Assembly (NCBI GenBank): GCA_937885175.1
Contig: CAKZZO010000083.1
Location: 1-8,923, forward strand
From: an uncultured Treponema sp.
GTDB taxonomy: Bacteria; Spirochaetota; Spirochaetia; Treponematales; Treponemataceae
Length of the DNA stretch: 8,923 nucleotides
Direction of reading: 5' to 3'
Of this stretch, positions 1 through 5,386 are shown in pieces. The notes under the pieces were generated by a model that saw only the letters and a list, made by a program, of their open reading frames with translations, did no database searches and was not told the DNA's origin. Position numbers and translations under genes: made by a program. How positions within the stretch are numbered: the first letter of the stretch is position 1; each line of letters opens with the position of its first letter.

Positions 1-77
1 CTACTTTTCATTTGTCCAGCCGATATGCAAGCACGATATCTATAATGCGTTTGCCTTGAGAAAGACGGTCTGCTTTA
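1..77. other. Left-edge region, no gene identified
   Basis: Short stretch before the tRNA promoter. Plus frame 2 stays open from the edge to about 139, but it runs into the tRNA and has no start in the window, so I do not treat it as coding. A TATAAT hexamer at 41-46 has no good -35 at normal spacing (the nearest, TTGTCC at 12-17, is 23 bp away). An ATG on the minus strand at 11-9 (M-K-S then the edge) could begin a gene leaving the window to the left, but three codons cannot support a call. Confidence 0.3.
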
Positions 78-106
78 TTGCAAGTTCTGATTTTTTCTGC
101 TATAGT
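78..106 (+). promoter_or_regulatory. Sigma70-type promoter of tRNA-Arg
   Basis: A -35 TTGCAA at 78-83 and a -10 TATAGT at 101-106 are separated by exactly 17 bp. TGC directly before the -10 gives an extended -10. Transcription would start near 113, a few bases before the mature tRNA at 117. This is one of the two best-formed promoters in the window, as expected for a stable RNA gene. Confidence 0.75.
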
Positions 107-116
107 AAAGACAGTT

Positions 117-190
117 GGCCCATTAGCTCACTTGGATAGAGCGGCCGCCTCCTAAGCGGCAGGTAGTGCGTTCGAATCGCATATGGACCA
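117..190 (+). tRNA. tRNA-Arg, anticodon CCT
   Basis: The cloverleaf folds by eye. The acceptor strand is GGCCCAT at 117-123, the D stem is GCTC (126-129) with GAGC (139-142), the anticodon stem is GCCGC (144-148) with GCGGC (156-160), and the loop CTCCTAA places anticodon CCT at 151-153, which reads AGG arginine codons. The T stem is 166-170 with 178-182 around the loop TTCGAAT. The 3' acceptor strand is 183-189 and the discriminator is A190. CCA is not encoded (CTT follows), so it must be added by tRNA nucleotidyltransferase. The third acceptor pair is an odd C119-A187 mismatch where a Watson-Crick G would be expected. It has its own promoter upstream and a structured trailer and terminator downstream. 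Confidence 0.93.
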
Positions 191-244
191 CTTCGTGGTC
201 ATGAGCGTAGGTGGAAATTATTGACATTTGCACCTGCACTCATG
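186..244 (+). ncRNA. Structured RNA trailer after tRNA-Arg
   Basis: Two stem-loops lie between the tRNA and the terminator. The first is GACCAC-TTC-GTGGTC at 186-200, a perfect 6-bp stem with a three-base loop that reuses the tRNA 3' end. The second spans 200-244. CATGAG (200-205) pairs with CTCATG (239-244). After a C-A mismatch come G-C and U-G pairs, then AGGTG (209-213) with CACCT (231-235), a G-G mismatch, and AAAT (215-218) with ATTT (226-229) around the seven-base loop TATTGAC. That is 17 pairs in 19 positions. Read from the tRNA promoter, these and the terminator hairpin would form an RNA of about 107 nt that is nearly all paired. It could be a small RNA released by tRNA processing, a processing signal, or the remains of a palindromic repeat. 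The pairing is seen directly; the function is unknown. Confidence 0.4.
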
Positions 245-251
245 TGTATAA

Positions 252-297
252 GGACAAAAAAACGACTCGGCAGCAGTACCGAGTCGTTTTTTTGTCC
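252..297. terminator. Bidirectional intrinsic terminator
   Basis: The arms at 252-270 and 279-297 form a perfect 19-bp inverted repeat around the eight-base loop CAGCAGTA. The core is ACGACTCGG with CCGAGTCGT, flanked by A7 on the left and T7 on the right, so either strand ends its GC-rich stem in a U tract. It can stop transcription from the tRNA on the plus strand and from the membrane-protein gene on the minus strand, whose stop codon lies 9 bp away. Confidence 0.93.
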
Positions 298-305
298 ATG
301 CACAA

Positions 306-713
306 TCAATCGTGAACGACCAGCAAAGCACCAATAATCAGCAGGTTTTCTGCAACGCTCAAAAGCCATGACCAGATTGAGCCAAATCCGCCGAAACCGC
401 AGATATCAATAACGATTGCAACAACAATCCATGCAATCAGCGTAATCAATTTGAAAAGATTGTCCAGTGTGCCAGGATTCCAGAACAGGCGCAGAATCAG
501 CAGGATTCCACAAATCAGAACTACAAGGCCCAGCAGGATAACCACGATGTTTGCCGCATCACCCTTGAGCAATGAATGAACCGCACCTGCAATCTGTGAT
601 GAGCCTCTATTACCGCCCAAGCCCAGCGTAAAGAGCCCAGTTACCAAAAGATACAATGCCAACGCAATCTGAGTCAGCAAAACACCCAATCCTCTTTTTG
701 AAGACTTTCCCAT
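306..713 (-). CDS. Small four-helix membrane protein, unknown function
   Basis: The protein has 135 residues. After a short basic N-terminus (MGKSSKR) come four likely membrane helices at about residues 9-31, 53-76, 85-105 and 112-133, separated by short loops with a glycine-rich stretch near 31-43. There is no signal peptide cleavage site and no catalytic motif, and I do not recognise a named family. I chose the ATG at 713 because AAGGAG lies 8 bases upstream. The frame stays open to 824, but that extension would cross the promoter and overlap the divergent gene, and it has no ribosome binding site. The gene is a single transcription unit facing the bidirectional terminator. Basis: topology is read from the sequence; existence as a gene is supported by the ribosome binding site, promoter and terminator; role unknown. 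Confidence 0.8.
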   Translation of the reverse strand: MGKSSKRGLGVLLTQIALALYLLVTGLFTLGLGGNRGSSQIAGAVHSLLKGDAANIVVILLGLVVLICGILLILRLFWNPGTLDNLFKLITLIAWIVVAIVIDICGFGGFGSIWSWLLSVAENLLIIGALLVVHD

Positions 714-767
714 GTTCTCAACTCCTTGCCGCGCACATATCGCACGGCTTTTTGAAATAGATGCTAT

Positions 768-776
768 ATTATAGCA
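768..776 (-). promoter_or_regulatory. Extended -10 of the 306-713 gene
   Basis: On the minus strand this reads TGC-TATAAT, a full extended -10, with 54 bases between it and the ATG at 713. No good -35 is visible at 16-18 bp. The box lies within the inverted repeat GCTATA-T-TATAGC (763-775), which could be a regulator site or just reflect the box itself. Confidence 0.55.
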
Positions 777-791
777 CAATCCCATGCAAAA

Positions 792-800
792 TGCTATAAT
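792..800 (+). promoter_or_regulatory. Extended -10 of the 810-2361 operon
   Basis: The sequence reads TGC-TATAAT, a perfect extended -10, with no recognisable -35 at 16-18 bp. Only nine bases separate it from the ATG at 810, so transcription should begin within a few bases of the start codon. No Shine-Dalgarno sequence is present, consistent with a leaderless message. Confidence 0.55.
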
Positions 801-809
801 CATTTTACG

Positions 810-1604
810 ATGAATCAAGTACACGCCCTTGCAGCAGCAATCACTTCCCGCTACGGCACTATAAAACGCGCCCGAAACTGTTTTTTATACACGGCAAAAG
901 GGATACGCCTTACCGACCTGTTTTTGGAAGGCGGGCGGGCGATTCTGGGCTGGGGTGGCTCATCTGCCTTTACCATGTTCAAGAATGTGCTGAGCCGAGG
1001 TCTTACGGGAAGCTTCGACACTGATTACAGCCCCCATGCGGAGGGCGGAAAAAGCCAGTTGAGTCGCGCAGTGTCAGAACTTTTAGCAAGCGACCGGGAA
1101 ATTTACTTGTTTACAAGCAAAGCATCTGCACTCAAAAGCGCACTTGAAGTTTCTCCTGCCTCCACTTCCATCTACAAGCCCTGGGCAGAAGGCGCGGATT
1201 GGAGCACCGTGGCAGCAGTGATTATCGAACCACCCCTAGCCTGGACAGCCTCCTACTGGATTCTTGCGGTAAAGGCGGGCATGGTCATTCCAGCGGAAAG
1301 TCTGGCGATTGCCGCTCCCCTGTGTGTGGCGATGACCCGATCCATCTACAATCTGATTGGGGCACTACAGACAAGAGAAGAAAAAGACTGGTTCATTTAC
1401 GATACTGTTGTCACCAAATATTGGACGCGCAAGGGCCCCTACCTCTATCCAAACGTTCCCAAAGAGGTCTACGCCCTTTTTGTCCAGCACTGTCTGGAAC
1501 AGGAAATCGTCATCAGTCCGCTGTATGAGCAGCCCAGCATTGTTCCCTACGGGGCGGATAAGGGTGTTTTTAGAAAACTGGAGCGAAATCCCTTTACCTT
1601 TTAG
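810..1604 (+). CDS. Aminotransferase class III-like protein, eroded
   Basis: The protein has 264 residues. Three stretches recall class III (glutamate-1-semialdehyde type) aminotransferases in the right order. RARNCFLYTAKGIRLTDLFLEGG (20-42) is like the family's N-terminal 'G.yl.D..G..y.Df' strand. The segment IYLFTSKASALKSALEV (98-114) is like 'v.fvnSGseA...A'. VAAVIIEPP (134-142) is like 'iAAvivEPv'. Such enzymes usually exceed 400 residues. Here the cofactor-binding 'DEvqtGfGR' segment and the Schiff-base lysine region are not recognisable: the corresponding part (155-200) is hydrophobic and lacks an obvious lysine motif. The C-terminus (221-256) could match the family's small domain. It is first in a tight operon with a membrane protein and an ASCH protein. 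The family link is an inference from motif likeness; a PLP-dependent activity is doubtful. The frame is intact, so it does not look like a pseudogene. Confidence 0.75.
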   Translation: MNQVHALAAAITSRYGTIKRARNCFLYTAKGIRLTDLFLEGGRAILGWGGSSAFTMFKNVLSRGLTGSFDTDYSPHAEGGKSQLSRAVSELLASDREIYLFTSKASALKSALEVSPASTSIYKPWAEGADWSTVAAVIIEPPLAWTASYWILAVKAGMVIPAESLAIAAPLCVAMTRSIYNLIGALQTREEKDWFIYDTVVTKYWTRKGPYLYPNVPKEVYALFVQHCLEQEIVISPLYEQPSIVPYGADKGVFRKLERNPFTF

Positions 1605-1612
1605 GAATTGCC

Positions 1613-1906
1613 ATGGAACACGGAGAAGTCATTCTGTACATCATCAAACTCGCACTCTCTGGCATTGCAGCCTTTCTGGCAATTGCCTTGTGGAGCAAAA
1701 CACGGGATGCTGCATGGATGAGCCTTGTGGCAGGAGCAGTTACTGGCTATGCGGGCATGGTCTTTGAGCTTCTCGTAAAAATGGGCATTGTCATTGCAGA
1801 CGGCATTCAGCTTGCGGGAATTCCTTTGAGTTCCCTGCTCTTTGCCATTATTCCAACGCTCTTTTTTATACTTGCATTTATCCTCATGCTTAGGAGAACG
1901 AGATGA
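1613..1906 (+). CDS. Small three-helix membrane protein, unknown function
   Basis: The protein has 97 residues with likely membrane helices at about 7-27, 34-56 and 72-93 and the basic end LRRTR, which favours a cytoplasmic C-terminus. No catalytic motif is visible and I do not recognise the family. The start at 1613 has AGGA at 1603-1606, six bases upstream, overlapping the stop of the preceding gene, from which it is only 8 bp away. Its stop overlaps the next start by four bases (ATGA), so it is the middle gene of a translationally coupled trio. That it lies beside a soluble ASCH protein and an aminotransferase-like protein gives no clear functional hint. Confidence 0.8.
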   Translation: MEHGEVILYIIKLALSGIAAFLAIALWSKTRDAAWMSLVAGAVTGYAGMVFELLVKMGIVIADGIQLAGIPLSSLLFAIIPTLFFILAFILMLRRTR

Positions 1907-2361
1907 CACAGGCAGAAGCATACTGGGAATCCTATCTTGCGGCGACACATCAAAAAAAAGAAGAAGCGGCTTTTTCTGGCGAACTAGTCTTTGAGGACGA
2001 GGGCTTTACAGGCATGAGCCAGCTTGCATTGATTCTGGGCGGACAGAAAACCGCCGTTTTTTCTCCTTTTCCCGCCTATGAAATCAATAGGGAACCCCTG
2101 CCTGTCGCTGGAGAAGTATACATTGTAGAAGACGGCAAGGGAAAGCCCTGCTGCATTATAGAAGTGACCGACGTACATGTACTCCCCTTTGGCGATGTGA
2201 CCTGGGAAATGGCCGAGCGTGAAGGCGAAGATGAAAATCTGGAAGTCTGGCGGGAAAAACAAAGGGAATATATGGGTGACGAGGCAGACCTATGCGGATT
2301 TGATTTTAACGACAGCACAAAAGTTGTCTTTGAGGTCTTTAAGGTAATCTACCGACAATGA
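1903..2361 (+). CDS. ASCH domain protein (YhfF-like, DUF984)
   Basis: The protein has 152 residues, the usual length for single-domain ASCH proteins of the YhfF group. Family features are the signature region SQLALILGGQKTAVFSPFPAYE (39-60), a turn PLPVAGEVYIVEDGKGKPCCIIEVTDV (65-91) with the typical strand order, PFGDV (95-99), the acidic EREGED (105-110) and W116. ASCH is a beta-barrel fold related to PUA and is predicted to bind RNA or a nucleotide; some small ASCH proteins hydrolyse N4-acetylcytidine, but longer YhfF-type members are mostly uncharacterised. The protein is soluble. AGGAG at 1892-1896 lies six bases before the ATG, and the gene overlaps the preceding stop by four bases. It is last in the operon, 29 bp from the converging stop of the EAL protein. 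Family assignment is firm; substrate unknown. Confidence 0.88.
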   Translation: MTQAEAYWESYLAATHQKKEEAAFSGELVFEDEGFTGMSQLALILGGQKTAVFSPFPAYEINREPLPVAGEVYIVEDGKGKPCCIIEVTDVHVLPFGDVTWEMAEREGEDENLEVWREKQREYMGDEADLCGFDFNDSTKVVFEVFKVIYRQ

Positions 2362-2390
2362 ACGAACCTTACAACATCCGCCCGAATAAG

Positions 2391-4301
2391 TTATACTGTA
2401 TATATGCCCTTGTTGATATTTTCCAGCAAGGCTTCCTTGGGCATGGGTTTTCCAAAAAGATAGCCCTGTACGCGCTCACAACCAATTGAACGGAGATACT
2501 CAAAGGCATCTTCGGTTTCCACCCCTTCTGTAAGGGTATGCATGCCGATGTCTTTTGCAAGGTTTACAATGCTCTTGAGAATCGGGCGAATCTTGTCATT
2601 GTCAGAAAAATTCCGCAAAAACTGCATGTCAATCTTCATCATGTCAAAGTGAAAATCTTTAAGGACATTCAGTCCCGAATAGCCAGAACCAAAATCATCC
2701 AACCAGAGGGCATAGCCTTCCCGACGGAGGGAGTCAATTGCATTTACCAGCTGCACGTCATTTTCATTCAGTGCGCTTTCCGTAATCTCCACGTGAATCT
2801 GAGATTTTGAGATATTGTATTCCTGCAGGCAGTCTTCCACCGCAGCCACCACGTCAATCAATTCAAAGTCCAGGCGGGAAAAATTAATGGAAACCGGCAC
2901 AAAGTATTCTCCCGACCGCTGAGCCTTGGAAATGTCGGAACAAACTGTTTTGAGAATGCATAAATCCAACTTGTGAATCTGGCGGTATTCTTCCAGAACT
3001 GGAACAAAATCACTGGGAGGAATCAGACCATAGTCCGGGTCATCCCAGCGGGCAAGGGCTTCCACCCCGCACAGTTTTCTGTCCTCAGTAAATACAACCG
3101 GCTGGTAAAAGACCTTTATCCAACCTTCCTTGACCGCCTTATCCACATTGTTGATGACATACTGCTTGCGATAAAAAGCCTTGTCCATTTCTTCTGTATA
3201 TTCGCAGTAATTCTGCCCGTATTTTTTTTTGATGCTGTTGCAGGCAAAACGGGCATGGTCACAGGCAATGCTGGGCGGCACATCACCACTTGCAGGCGTA
3301 TAGGCTCCAACTTTAAGTCCCAACTGCACTTCATACTCATCGCGGCACATAATCTCGCGCACTTTGTTCAGACGCTTCTCAATATCGTAGCGTTCTGTCA
3401 AAATAACAAAATGATCGTCAGAAAAACGGGCAATCAGGGCAAACTCAAAAACCGTGCGAATCGCTTCCGCCACTTTCTTTAGGAATTCATTTCCCATGGG
3501 AAAACCATAGCGTTCGTTGTAACTCTTAAAGTTTTCTATATCAAGAAACAAAAAGACATGCTTTGCCAGCTCTTCCGGCGGCTTCATCAAAAAAGGTATA
3601 GCTTTATTGCGGAAATAATGCATGTTTGGAATGCCAGTCAAATCATCACGCATGGATTTTTCTTTAAGGTAGGCATTCACGTGCTCCAGACTTTCATCTT
3701 TTTGTACGCCCATCATCTTCTGCAGGTACACGTTTATGCTCGTCATCAAAATGGCAATCCACAGCGTAAAGGAATTGATTTTAAATCCATCGTTTACTTC
3801 CGTCACCGTGTTGCAATAGTAGAGAAAAACAACAAAAGCAGCAGTAAGCAAGAGCAGGGCAGCAAGCGGTCTCCAGACCAATATGCCAAAAACAAAGACA
3901 ATCATTGTGGCAAAAGCAAAAGCCTGACTTCCCTTTGCGTAATCCAAATAACCGATATATATGCCGAAGGCAAGACAAATCAGGGAAAATCCGAATCGGA
4001 TAATCCGTCCCACCGCCACTGGCACTCTTTTTCCTTGCAGTATGAGCAGTGAGCATATCAGCATGGCAATTCCCGCAACAAGCAGAATGATATATGACGA
4101 AAGGTGATTGATTATCCATTCGGCAGTGCGCTCATGGCTGCCAAAGAGAACATCCTGTAGTACTTTAAGAATCATCCAGAGTTCCAAGGCGATGACTACC
4201 ACTGAAAGAAAAATGCCGGAGATTGCATTGGAACGTTCATAATATTTTTTTTCTGTCAGGGAATACTTTTCAAATCCCAGATATTTTTTTATGTTGAGCA
4301 T
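2391..4301 (-). CDS. Membrane GGDEF-EAL protein, probable c-di-GMP phosphodiesterase
   Basis: The protein has 636 residues. The N-terminal sensor part (about 25-195) has five or six membrane helices near 28-50, 70-89, 100-118, 126-144, 146-163 and 177-196. A GGDEF domain (about 217-370) is degenerate: it keeps D254, FK (258-259) and the fold, but the signature reads RFSDDHF (292-298), so the GG and E needed for diguanylate cyclase activity are lost. The C-terminal EAL domain (about 384-630) keeps EALARW (414-419), N473, EITES (505-509), DDFGSGYS (535-542), K556/D558, EGVET (592-596) and QGY (612-614), the residues that bind metals and c-di-GMP. It is therefore predicted to hydrolyse c-di-GMP to pGpG, with the dead GGDEF as a possible GTP-sensing regulator, as known in similar composites. 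The start has AAAGG seven bases upstream. An A9 run between the two domains could cause slippage. The sensor signal is unknown; no PAS or CHASE domain is recognisable. Confidence 0.93.
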   Translation of the reverse strand: MLNIKKYLGFEKYSLTEKKYYERSNAISGIFLSVVVIALELWMILKVLQDVLFGSHERTAEWIINHLSSYIILLVAGIAMLICSLLILQGKRVPVAVGRIIRFGFSLICLAFGIYIGYLDYAKGSQAFAFATMIVFVFGILVWRPLAALLLLTAAFVVFLYYCNTVTEVNDGFKINSFTLWIAILMTSINVYLQKMMGVQKDESLEHVNAYLKEKSMRDDLTGIPNMHYFRNKAIPFLMKPPEELAKHVFLFLDIENFKSYNERYGFPMGNEFLKKVAEAIRTVFEFALIARFSDDHFVILTERYDIEKRLNKVREIMCRDEYEVQLGLKVGAYTPASGDVPPSIACDHARFACNSIKKKYGQNYCEYTEEMDKAFYRKQYVINNVDKAVKEGWIKVFYQPVVFTEDRKLCGVEALARWDDPDYGLIPPSDFVPVLEEYRQIHKLDLCILKTVCSDISKAQRSGEYFVPVSINFSRLDFELIDVVAAVEDCLQEYNISKSQIHVEITESALNENDVQLVNAIDSLRREGYALWLDDFGSGYSGLNVLKDFHFDMMKIDMQFLRNFSDNDKIRPILKSIVNLAKDIGMHTLTEGVETEDAFEYLRSIGCERVQGYLFGKPMPKEALLENINKGIYTV

Positions 4302-4320
4302 TGCACATACCTTTGATATG

Positions 4321-4326
4321 AGTATA
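4321..4326 (-). promoter_or_regulatory. Candidate -10 of the GGDEF-EAL gene
   Basis: The minus strand reads TATACT, 19 bases before the ATG at 4301; a neighbouring alternative is TATAGT at 4331-4326. No convincing -35 was found. It abuts the opposing -10 of the DUF368 gene and lies in the palindrome AGTATACT (4321-4328). Confidence 0.35.
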
Positions 4327-4327
4327 C

Positions 4328-4333
4328 TATAAT
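4328..4333 (+). promoter_or_regulatory. Candidate -10 of the DUF368 gene
   Basis: A perfect TATAAT with the start expected near 4340, leaving a leader of about 30 bases that contains the ribosome binding site. No good -35 is visible at 16-18 bp, so an activator or another sigma contact may be involved. Confidence 0.4.
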
Positions 4334-4369
4334 TATCGGCAGAAAATACGAAAAAACACGGAGTTTTTC

Positions 4370-5308
4370 ATGGATTTCATTCGACTTTTAGCAATCGGCA
4401 TTGTCATCGGCATGGCAAATGTAATTCCTGGGGTTTCCGGCGGGACCCTTGCGGTAGTCTTTAACATCTATGACAAATTTGTAAACGCCATCACGCTGAA
4501 CCTTAAAAAGCTAAAGGCTAACTGGCGTTTTGTGCTTCCCCTCCTTACAGGCATGGCAAGCGGCGTATTGATTTTCAGCAAGCTGATTACGGTGCTCTAC
4601 ACAAACTTTCCCGTGCAGACAAACTACTTTTTTACCGGCTTGATTTTAGGCAGCATCCCCATGCTCTTTGCCTACATGAAAAAGACTCCCGACGGAGAAA
4701 AAATGAGCGCAGGCAAAATCATTTCCATTGTATTCTGCGCCCTCCTTGGACTTGTCCTCCTGCTCACCTTTTCCTATCTGGAAGTGCAATACGGCGGCGG
4801 AGATAAGACTGCCGGCATGACAGCGGATTTGCCCGAATGGACGATTCCTCTTGCCGGGCGCATTTTCTTTGCAGGTCTCGTGGGTGCGGTGGCAATGATT
4901 GTTCCCGGCATTTCAGGCTCCCTGCTCATGCTGATTCTGGGCGTATACCCCATCGTGATGAAAAGCATTCCCGCCCTCTTTCTGCCGTCAACTTTCTTCC
5001 ATGCCCTCATTCTGCTTCTGCCAAACGGTATTGGTGTTCTGATTGGTCTTTTGAGCGGCGCACAACTGGTTAAGTATCTTTTGAAAAAAGCCCCAAACCA
5101 CACCTATGCCGTTATTTTCGGCCTGCTCTGTGGCTCTGCGGTCAATCTTTTTCCCGGCTTCACGGCGGTTACCGGTGCGGGCATGGCAGTTGCCTGCCTG
5201 CTCTGCCTTATTGGAGGAGTGGCCATGGCATATTTTAGCACAAAACTTGCCCCCGAAGACAAGGAAGAAAGCACGAGCGCTGGAAGCCCCGAAGTACCGG
5301 AGGTATGA
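4370..5308 (+). CDS. DUF368 polytopic membrane protein, probable undecaprenyl-phosphate translocase
   Basis: The protein has 312 residues, typical for DUF368, and is mostly hydrophobic with about eight or more membrane segments. The family hallmark is an internal duplication: GMANVIPGVSGGT (14-26) is echoed by GAVAMIVPGISGS (172-184), and FTGLILGSIP (88-97) by IFGLLCGSAV (249-258). The paired PG(V/I)SG loops are likely re-entrant hairpins of the transport site. Characterised DUF368 members (PopT) are implicated in returning undecaprenyl phosphate across the cytoplasmic membrane for peptidoglycan and surface-polymer synthesis; that function is inferred here by family. The hydrophilic tail from about 294 (EDKEESTSAGSPEVPEV) is cytoplasmic-looking and not conserved. 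The start at 4370 has ACGGAG about seven bases upstream. It stands alone on the plus strand, divergent from the EAL gene and convergent with the glycosyltransferase/acyltransferase operon, which could use the same lipid carrier. Confidence 0.9.
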   Translation: MDFIRLLAIGIVIGMANVIPGVSGGTLAVVFNIYDKFVNAITLNLKKLKANWRFVLPLLTGMASGVLIFSKLITVLYTNFPVQTNYFFTGLILGSIPMLFAYMKKTPDGEKMSAGKIISIVFCALLGLVLLLTFSYLEVQYGGGDKTAGMTADLPEWTIPLAGRIFFAGLVGAVAMIVPGISGSLLMLILGVYPIVMKSIPALFLPSTFFHALILLLPNGIGVLIGLLSGAQLVKYLLKKAPNHTYAVIFGLLCGSAVNLFPGFTAVTGAGMAVACLLCLIGGVAMAYFSTKLAPEDKEESTSAGSPEVPEV

Positions 5309-5360
5309 GCGTAAGCGAAGGGCGGACATAGCGACCCGAAGCAAAGCGGAGGGACGTGCC
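5306..5360. repeat. Probable dispersed repeat between convergent genes
   Basis: The 52 bp between the two stop codons are GC-rich and built of near-repeats: GCGTAAGCGAAGGG, GCGACCCGAAG and GCAAAGCGGAGGG. They form a purine-rich plus strand unlike the flanking coding sequence. Short modular stretches of this kind recur at gene ends in several treponeme genomes as far as I recall, so I read it as one copy of a dispersed element; only one copy is in the window, so this is an inference. The DUF368 stop codon lies at its left end. Confidence 0.4.
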
Positions 5361-5386
5361 CTATTCATTCCGCTCAAATTTTTCTT
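5345..5386 (+). terminator. Candidate terminator of the DUF368 gene
   Basis: AGCGGA (5345-5350) pairs with TCCGCT (5369-5374), and inside it GGG (5351-5353) pairs with CCC (5359-5361), leaving a seven-base bulge. A T-rich run follows (5380-5389, TTTTTCTTTT). An alternative outer stem is TGAGCG (5306-5311) with CGCTCA (5371-5376). The bulge and the position inside the end of the converging gene make this a weak candidate. Confidence 0.3.

Noticed and set aside
2..139. Open plus frame from the left edge as the end of a gene
   Set aside because: It runs through the tRNA promoter and into the tRNA itself; it has no recognisable protein features.
201..209. Nine-base match ATGAGCGTA also at 5305-5313
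   Set aside because: A nine-base match is expected many times by chance in a window of this size; there is no longer homology around it.
201..224. Micro-ORF ATG-AGC-GTA...TGA (seven codons) in the tRNA trailer
   Set aside because: It has no Shine-Dalgarno and lies inside the stem of the long hairpin; an ORF this short is expected by chance.
714..824. N-terminal extension of the small membrane protein to an ATG at 824
   Set aside because: It would run across the promoter and overlap the divergent operon, with no ribosome binding site; the ATG at 713 has AAGGAG at ideal distance.
2340..2371. TAAGGT/ACCTTA stem across the convergent stops as a terminator
   Set aside because: Six base pairs with a 20-base loop and no T run on either side.
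2973..4052. Two plus-strand open frames of 169 and 164 codons
   Set aside because: Antisense to the GGDEF-EAL gene, which has complete domain motifs; no start signals and no family likeness.
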